Shown here: positions 37,827 to 41,498 of the stretch, in pieces | Layout: every line of letters begins with the position of its first letter | Position numbering within the stretch: the first letter of the stretch is position 1 | Source: Gammaproteobacteria bacterium | Lineage (GTDB): Bacteria; Pseudomonadota; Gammaproteobacteria; Steroidobacterales; Woeseiaceae | NCBI GenBank assembly: GCA_009937525.1 | Contig: JAACFE010000013.1 | Span: 1 to 41,498, forward strand | Reading direction: 5' to 3' | Length of the DNA stretch: 41,498 nucleotides | The notes under the pieces: generated by a model | What the model saw: only the letters and a program-made list of their open reading frames with translations | The model's database searches: none | Told to the model about the DNA's origin: nothing | Made by a program: the position numbers and the translations under genes

Positions 37827-39218
37827 TCATGACAGGTCGGGCAGCAGACCGACCGCCTTGAGAAACACGAACAGAATTCCCACCGGCACCACGAACCGGG
37901 CCAGCAGGCGCCAGATCCTGTAGAAGAAACCCGCACCACCGAGTTCTTCGGCGGTCGAATTCCTGCACATGATCCAGCCGGCGAAGACCGCGATGAACAG
38001 ACCACCGAGCGGCAACATGATGTTGTTGGTCAGGTGGTCGAGATTGAGAAATATTGTGCCTTTGTAGAAGCTAACGTCTGCCAGGACGTTGAACGAAAAA
38101 ACCGTTCCGAAGCCGAGCAACCAGATCATGCCTCCGATGATGATCGCGGCCTGCGCGCGCGTCTTGCTGAACCGCTCGACGACCCACGCGACGGCCGGTT
38201 CCATCAGGCCGAGCGCCGACGTCCACGCGGCAAACGACAACAGGATGAAGAACAGGGTCGAGAAGAATGCGCCGCCCGGCATCTGGCCGAGCGCCAGGGG
38301 TAGCGTCTGGAACACGAGCCCCGGGCCGTCGGCCGGGTCCAGTCCGTTCGCGAAGACCAGCGGGAAGATAACGAGACCGGCGAGAATGGCGATAAGCGTG
38401 TCTGCCGTCACGACCGCGCCGGAAGCGCCCATGATGGACGTCTCCTCGGGCAGGTACGCGCCGTACGCCATGATCGCCCCCATGCCGATCGACAACGTGA
38501 AGAACGCCTGCCCCATCGCGGCGAGAACGCTGTCCCAGCTCAGTTTGCTGAAGTCCGGGGTGAACATGAACGACAGGCCCTCACCGAAGTGCCCCGACGT
38601 GACGGAATACCCCAACAGCACCAGCATCAGCACGAGCAGCGCCGGTACCATGAATCGGACGGCCTGTTCCAGCCCGCGCTCTACGCCACGCATGACGACG
38701 AAGATCGTCAGGCCCATGAACAGGGTGTGGCAGAAGGCCACCGCGCGCCAGTCGCCGACGAAGCCGTCAAACTGGGCGCCGACCGTCGCCGCATCGGCCC
38801 CCGTGAACACACCCGTTGCGCTCTTGACGATGTAGGCGAGCGTCCACCCCGCGATGACGCTGTAGAACGAGAGGATCATGATCCCGGCGAGCACACCCAT
38901 GCCGCCGACCCACTGCCAGCGTTTCGAACTGCCCTCCTCCTCGCCGAGCAGGGCCATCGTCGCCACCGGATTGCGCCGCCCGCGACGCCCGATAAGGATC
39001 TCGGACATCATCACCGGCATACCGACCAGCACGACGCAAAGCAGATAGACGATGACGAACGCGCCGCCGCCGTTCTGGCCCGCGACATAGGGAAATTTCC
39101 AGACGTTGCCGAGACCGACAGCCGAACCGGTCACTGCGAGAACGAAGGCCATCCGCGACGACCAATGCCCGTGAAGTGATTTGCGCTTGCCGGATTCGGC
39201 AGCCTGGTTGCTCAGCAT
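37827..39218 (-). CDS. Sodium-dependent transporter of the neurotransmitter:sodium symporter family
   Basis: 463 residues from ATG at 39218; the frame is open to 39305 upstream, but MLSNQ is followed by the normal N-terminus. About 11-12 membrane segments with the family signature GSAVGLGNVWKFPYVAGQNG in segment 1 (sodium and substrate site) and GGGAFVIVYLLC in segment 2. Bacterial relatives (TnaT, MhsT, LeuT) import amino acids with sodium; the substrate cannot be told. It lies between ratA and smpB, which are adjacent and divergent in E. coli, so it looks like an insertion into a conserved neighbourhood. Confidence 0.92.
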   Translation of the reverse strand: MLSNQAAESGKRKSLHGHWSSRMAFVLAVTGSAVGLGNVWKFPYVAGQNGGGAFVIVYLLCVVLVGMPVMMSEILIGRRGRRNPVATMALLGEEEGSSKRWQWVGGMGVLAGIMILSFYSVIAGWTLAYIVKSATGVFTGADAATVGAQFDGFVGDWRAVAFCHTLFMGLTIFVVMRGVERGLEQAVRFMVPALLVLMLVLLGYSVTSGHFGEGLSFMFTPDFSKLSWDSVLAAMGQAFFTLSIGMGAIMAYGAYLPEETSIMGASGAVVTADTLIAILAGLVIFPLVFANGLDPADGPGLVFQTLPLALGQMPGGAFFSTLFFILLSFAAWTSALGLMEPAVAWVVERFSKTRAQAAIIIGGMIWLLGFGTVFSFNVLADVSFYKGTIFLNLDHLTNNIMLPLGGLFIAVFAGWIMCRNSTAEELGGAGFFYRIWRLLARFVVPVGILFVFLKAVGLLPDLS

Positions 39219-39333
39219 TCTCGCTCTCTCGGGGCGGCGGAAGGCGCGATTCTCATACAATTTCCGAAAGGTGACAACACGACCCGCGACCGGGGGGTGA
39301 CGCACGCAAGGCTAAACGCGCCACAGAATTCCG

Positions 39334-39339
39334 TATAAT
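39334..39339 (+). promoter_or_regulatory. Possible smpB promoter -10
   Basis: A perfect TATAAT 35 bases before the smpB ATG. The -35 position has only GCTAAA-like sequence, so a weak or activated promoter. The divergent transporter promoter must share this 156-base gap, but I see no clear boxes for it. Confidence 0.45.
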
Positions 39340-39374
39340 CGCGGCCCCGGCCACCGTCCGGCACAGCCCAGGCC

Positions 39375-39842
39375 ATGAGCAAGAAGAAGCCAGACACCAG
39401 CAACGTCATCGCCGCGAACCGCAGGGCACGGCACGATTTTTTCATCGAGGATCGGATCGAGGCGGGCCTGTCGCTGCAGGGCTGGGAGGTGAAAAGCCTG
39501 CGCGAGGGCCGCGCGCAGCTCACCGAGAGCTACGTGACCATCAGGAACGGCGAGGCGTACCTCGTCGGCGCGCATTTCTCGCCGCTCCTGTCCGCGTCGA
39601 CCCACGTGCAGGCGGATCCGACGCGGAGTCGCAAACTGCTCATGCACCGTCGTGAGCTCGATCGCCTGATCGGGGCCGTGGAACGCAAGGGCTACGCCCT
39701 GGTTCCGCTGGACCTCCACTGGCGCAAGGGCCGTGTGAAACTCGAGGTCGGGCTGGCGCGCGGTAAGAAACAACACGACAAGCGCGCCGCCGACAAGGAT
39801 CGCGACTGGGCGCGGCAAAAAGCGAGAATCCTGAAACATTGA
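39375..39842 (+). CDS. smpB: SsrA-binding protein SmpB
   Basis: 155 residues. Binds tmRNA and mimics the codon-anticodon helix during trans-translation. Clear stretches are [34 protein letters not shown], and the basic C-terminal tail [19 protein letters not shown], which enters the mRNA channel. ssrA follows by 115 bases on the same strand. Confidence 0.98.
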   Translation: MSKKKPDTSNVIAANRRARHDFFIEDRIEAGLSLQGWEVKSLREGRAQLTESYVTIRNGEAYLVGAHFSPLLSASTHVQADPTRSRKLLMHRRELDRLIGAVERKGYALVPLDLHWRKGRVKLEVGLARGKKQHDKRAADKDRDWARQKARILKH

Positions 39843-39919
39843 TATATTTCAGTGTATTATACTACTTTATTAAAGTGTTTTATTTGTATTGCCCGGACCA
39901 AAAAATGTGGGCGTATGCG

Positions 39920-39947
39920 TTGTAATGCCGCGCATAGCCCATACACT
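39920..39947 (+). promoter_or_regulatory. Predicted ssrA promoter
   Basis: TTGTAA (39920-39925), 16 bases, then TACACT (39942-39947), which ends 10 bases before the mature 5' G of tmRNA. It follows an AT-rich stretch (39843-39896) after smpB that could act as an UP element. Each box matches consensus at 4 of 6. Confidence 0.5.
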
Positions 39948-39957
39948 TAGGGTTCAC

Positions 39958-40282
39958 GGGGGTGACCTGGTTTCGACGCGGGTCGCGAAACTCCGAGTGC
40001 ATGCCGAGGGACAGATGACCTCGTAAATCCAGCTGTAACACTCATAGTTGCCAACGACGACAACTACGCTTTAGCTGCTTAAAAACCAGCTCTAAGCCTT
40101 CCGCCCGGATCGTGCCTGTGCGTCCGGATCACGGGAGTCACCGACACTAAATCCTTACTGAACTGGCTGTGAGTTTTCCCTGCCCGTCGGGTAGCCCGCA
40201 GTGAGATTAAAGGCGGAATAAGCATGTAGATCTCGTAGCGTAGGACTTGCGGACGTGGGTTCGATTCCCACCACCTCCACCA
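39958..40282 (+). ncRNA. ssrA: Transfer-messenger RNA (tmRNA)
   Basis: 325 bases with encoded CCA. 5' GGGGGTG pairs with CACCTCC before the terminal ACCA; the tRNA-like ends (GACCTGGTTTCGACG and GGTTCGATTCCCACC) are typical. The tag frame at 40050-40082 encodes ANDDNYALAA and stops with TAA; E. coli has ANDENYALAA. Works with SmpB next door to free stalled ribosomes and mark the incomplete peptide for proteolysis. Confidence 0.98.
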
Positions 40283-40289
40283 ACACCGG

Positions 40290-40330
40290 GGACAGTGACC
40301 TTTTCAAAAAAGTCACTGTCCTTTTTTTTT
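40290..40330 (+). terminator. Rho-independent terminator of ssrA
   Basis: GGACAGTGAC (40290-40299) pairs perfectly with GTCACTGTCC (40312-40321) over a 12-base loop, followed by nine T. It may also serve the opposing regulator gene, whose stop is at 40332. Confidence 0.95.
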
Positions 40331-40331
40331 G

Positions 40332-41018
40332 TTAGTCGTAGGGGCGCAGCCGGGTGAGGCTGTGGATGAATACGACCCGGTCCTCGATCGAGATCACGCC
40401 CTCGTCCGCGAGACTGCGCAGCAGCCGGGAGAGCGTCTCTGGCTTGATCGACAGCCGCGATGCGATCACGTGACGCGGCAACTCCAGTCTTGCCGTCGCC
40501 TGGTCGCCATCGCGCGCGTCGGTAATGTGGTCGATGATATAGCTCGACAGCCGATGCCGGGCATTCTGTATGGAAAGGTTTTCGATTTCCCGAACGCGTG
40601 CGTGCAGGTGCCGTGAAAGATCGGCGAGCAGGCGCATGCACGCATCCCGGTTCGTTCGAAGCATGTCCAGGAAGGCCCGGTTCGGAATTTCGCAAAGCTT
40701 TGACTTATGCAACCCCTCGGCCGTGACCGGGAACTTGACCTCCTGCATGAAGGTCACCGCTTCACCAAATGTCCTCCCGGGGTTGACGACCTCGAGCGTC
40801 TTCTTGTCGCCGGTCGCGGAAATCAGGCTCAGTTCGATCAACCCCGTGTCGACATAGAAGAAGCTGTCAGCAGGATCGCCACGGTGAAACAGGACCTCGC
40901 CCTGATCCAGGTCTCTTACCTTCATTTCCGCCGCGAGCCGGTCAAAGTCCTCCTCTTCGAGGCCGGAAAACAGGTAATGACTGCGAACCGATTCGTAGAG
41001 GCCCGATTGTTTTTCCAT
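40332..41018 (-). CDS. Crp/Fnr-family regulator, DNR-like
   Basis: 228 residues from ATG at 41018 (the frame is open to 41159 upstream, but MEKQSGLYESVRSHYLFSGL fits the family start). The cyclic-nucleotide-binding-like domain spans about 15-125, a dimer helix 128-158, and the C-terminal helix-turn-helix 183-203 with PETLSR (Glu194, Ser197, Arg198), the residues that read TTGAT half-sites in FNR proteins. Only Cys109 and Cys127 are present, so it has no FNR-type 4Fe-4S cluster. Overall it looks like DNR, the haem-dependent nitric oxide sensor of pseudomonads; that role is an inference. No strong ribosome-binding site. Confidence 0.88.
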   Translation of the reverse strand: MEKQSGLYESVRSHYLFSGLEEEDFDRLAAEMKVRDLDQGEVLFHRGDPADSFFYVDTGLIELSLISATGDKKTLEVVNPGRTFGEAVTFMQEVKFPVTAEGLHKSKLCEIPNRAFLDMLRTNRDACMRLLADLSRHLHARVREIENLSIQNARHRLSSYIIDHITDARDGDQATARLELPRHVIASRLSIKPETLSRLLRSLADEGVISIEDRVVFIHSLTRLRPYD

Positions 41019-41124
41019 GGGAACAGAGTCTAGCACCAAGCTACTTTGCGTCACTGCGCTTGTCTCCGGGAATGAACCACATCGACCACGTTTCAGTAGT
41101 CTAGTCCTCATCCCGCCGTCGTCC

Positions 41125-41138
41125 TTGACCTGGATCAA
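41125..41138. promoter_or_regulatory. FNR/DNR-type binding site
   Basis: TTGAC-CTGG-ATCAA, one base from the TTGAT-N4-ATCAA consensus, in the 188-base gap between the regulator and the TonB receptor. A TACCGT at 41161-41166 would put the site near -41.5 of a start near 41173, the usual activating (class II) position for the receptor. It could also serve the divergent regulator gene. Confidence 0.75.
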
Positions 41139-41206
41139 GGCAGTTTGCTCGCCGGGCACCTACCGTTGGCCTTGTTTCCGCAGCAGTTTGCAACGAGGTC
41201 ATTGGA

Positions 41207-41498
41207 ATGCCGTACCGCGAACCGTCCAGCCCTATGTCACTCGCCCTGGTACTGGCCGCTATTGCGCCGCTGCTTTGCGCAGCTTCGTCAGCCGGCGACA
41301 CGGACTCAAGAACAGCATTCGTCGAAGAAGTCGTGGTCGTCGCCAACAAGCACGAGCGCAGCCGCCGGGAAATCACTGCCAATGTCAGCGTGTTTGACGA
41401 CGAAGACTTTCGTTTCGAACTCGCCAGTTCCATCGCCGAGGTATTTCGCTACGCGCCCGGTATCGACTACGAGTCGGATCGTTCCCGGTTCGGCGCCG
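41207..41498 (+). CDS. TonB-dependent outer membrane receptor, N-terminal part (cut by window edge)
   Basis: 97 codons visible. A signal peptide (about 1-29, hydrophobic core SLALVLAAIAPLLCAA) is followed by a TonB box-like EEVVVVA and the start of a plug domain: ANKHERSRREITANVSVF, LASSIAEVFRYAPGIDYE. GAGG lies ~9 bases before the ATG; an in-frame ATG at 41234 is also possible. Imports a large or scarce ligand (siderophore, haem, vitamin or similar); which one cannot be told from this part. Predicted FNR/DNR control is described at 41125-41138. Confidence 0.85.
   Translation, partial: MPYREPSSPMSLALVLAAIAPLLCAASSAGDTDSRTAFVEEVVVVANKHERSRREITANVSVFDDEDFRFELASSIAEVFRYAPGIDYESDRSRFGA

Noticed and set aside
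40207-40695. 162-codon minus-strand open frame over the ssrA end
   Set aside because: It overlaps the tmRNA 3' end and its terminator, and is out of frame with the regulator; shadow.
1-41498. CRISPR array, prophage, integron or new defence island
   Set aside because: No regularly spaced repeats, integrase, transposase, phage or toxin-antitoxin genes beyond the ratA-rnfH pair, which is conserved core context.

Overview
This window reads as a stretch of core chromosome from a GC-rich gammaproteobacterium of the broad Pseudomonas/Xanthomonas-like grade; genus cannot be decided from the sequence alone. The evidence is gene order (hrcA-grpE-dnaK-dnaJ-dapB-carA-carB-greA, then yhbY-rlmE-ftsH-folP-glmM-tpiA-secG-tRNA-Leu(GAG)-nuoA..N, and on the other side nadK-recN-fur-bamE-rnfH-ratA-smpB-ssrA), a Pseudomonas-type Fur, and a tmRNA tag (ANDDNYALAA) one residue from that of E. 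coli. No phage, plasmid, CRISPR array or insertion sequence with a transposase is visible.

Layout. 1-1275 (minus): a DUF222/HNH-endonuclease family gene, broken by a frameshift and running off the left edge, with two copies of a ~33 bp repeat inside it. 1442-1504: a REP/BIME-like double hairpin. 1511-15758 (minus): a complete 14-gene complex I operon, nuoA to nuoN, with separate nuoC and nuoD. 15876-17193 (minus): tRNA-Leu, secG, tpiA. 17295-22180 (minus): glmM, folP, ftsH, rlmE, with a second REP-like element between folP and ftsH. yhbY (plus) stands alone, divergent from rlmE. 22552-27466 (minus): greA, carB, carA. 27686-33418 (minus): dapB, dnaJ, dnaK, grpE, hrcA, with sigma-32-like promoters before dnaK and grpE. 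33558-36142 (plus): nadK, recN. Then fur (minus), bamE (plus), rnfH and ratA (minus), a sodium:neurotransmitter-symporter family transporter (minus), smpB (plus), ssrA tmRNA (plus) with a textbook terminator, a DNR/FNR-like regulator (minus) and the beginning of a TonB-dependent receptor (plus) cut by the right edge.

How the parts work together. The nuo operon builds proton-pumping NADH:quinone oxidoreductase; CarAB makes carbamoyl phosphate for arginine and pyrimidines; GlmM, DapB and FolP feed peptidoglycan, lysine and folate synthesis; DnaK/DnaJ/GrpE, HrcA and FtsH are the chaperone, heat-shock and membrane proteolysis machinery; SmpB and tmRNA rescue stalled ribosomes; BamE and SecG serve envelope biogenesis. 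The right edge may be a redox or nitrogen-oxide responsive locus: an FNR/DNR-type palindrome lies between a DNR-like regulator and the TonB receptor, 68 bp upstream of the receptor start.

Most of the window is ordinary. The observations that are not routine are the small repeat that appears to have inserted twice in the DUF222-HNH gene (once in frame, once causing a frameshift), the paired-hairpin interspersed repeats, the AT-rich carA-carB spacer with a hairpin over the carA stop codon, sequence departures in DapB and GlmM motifs, and the predicted FNR/DNR site. I did not find a convincing new multi-gene system.
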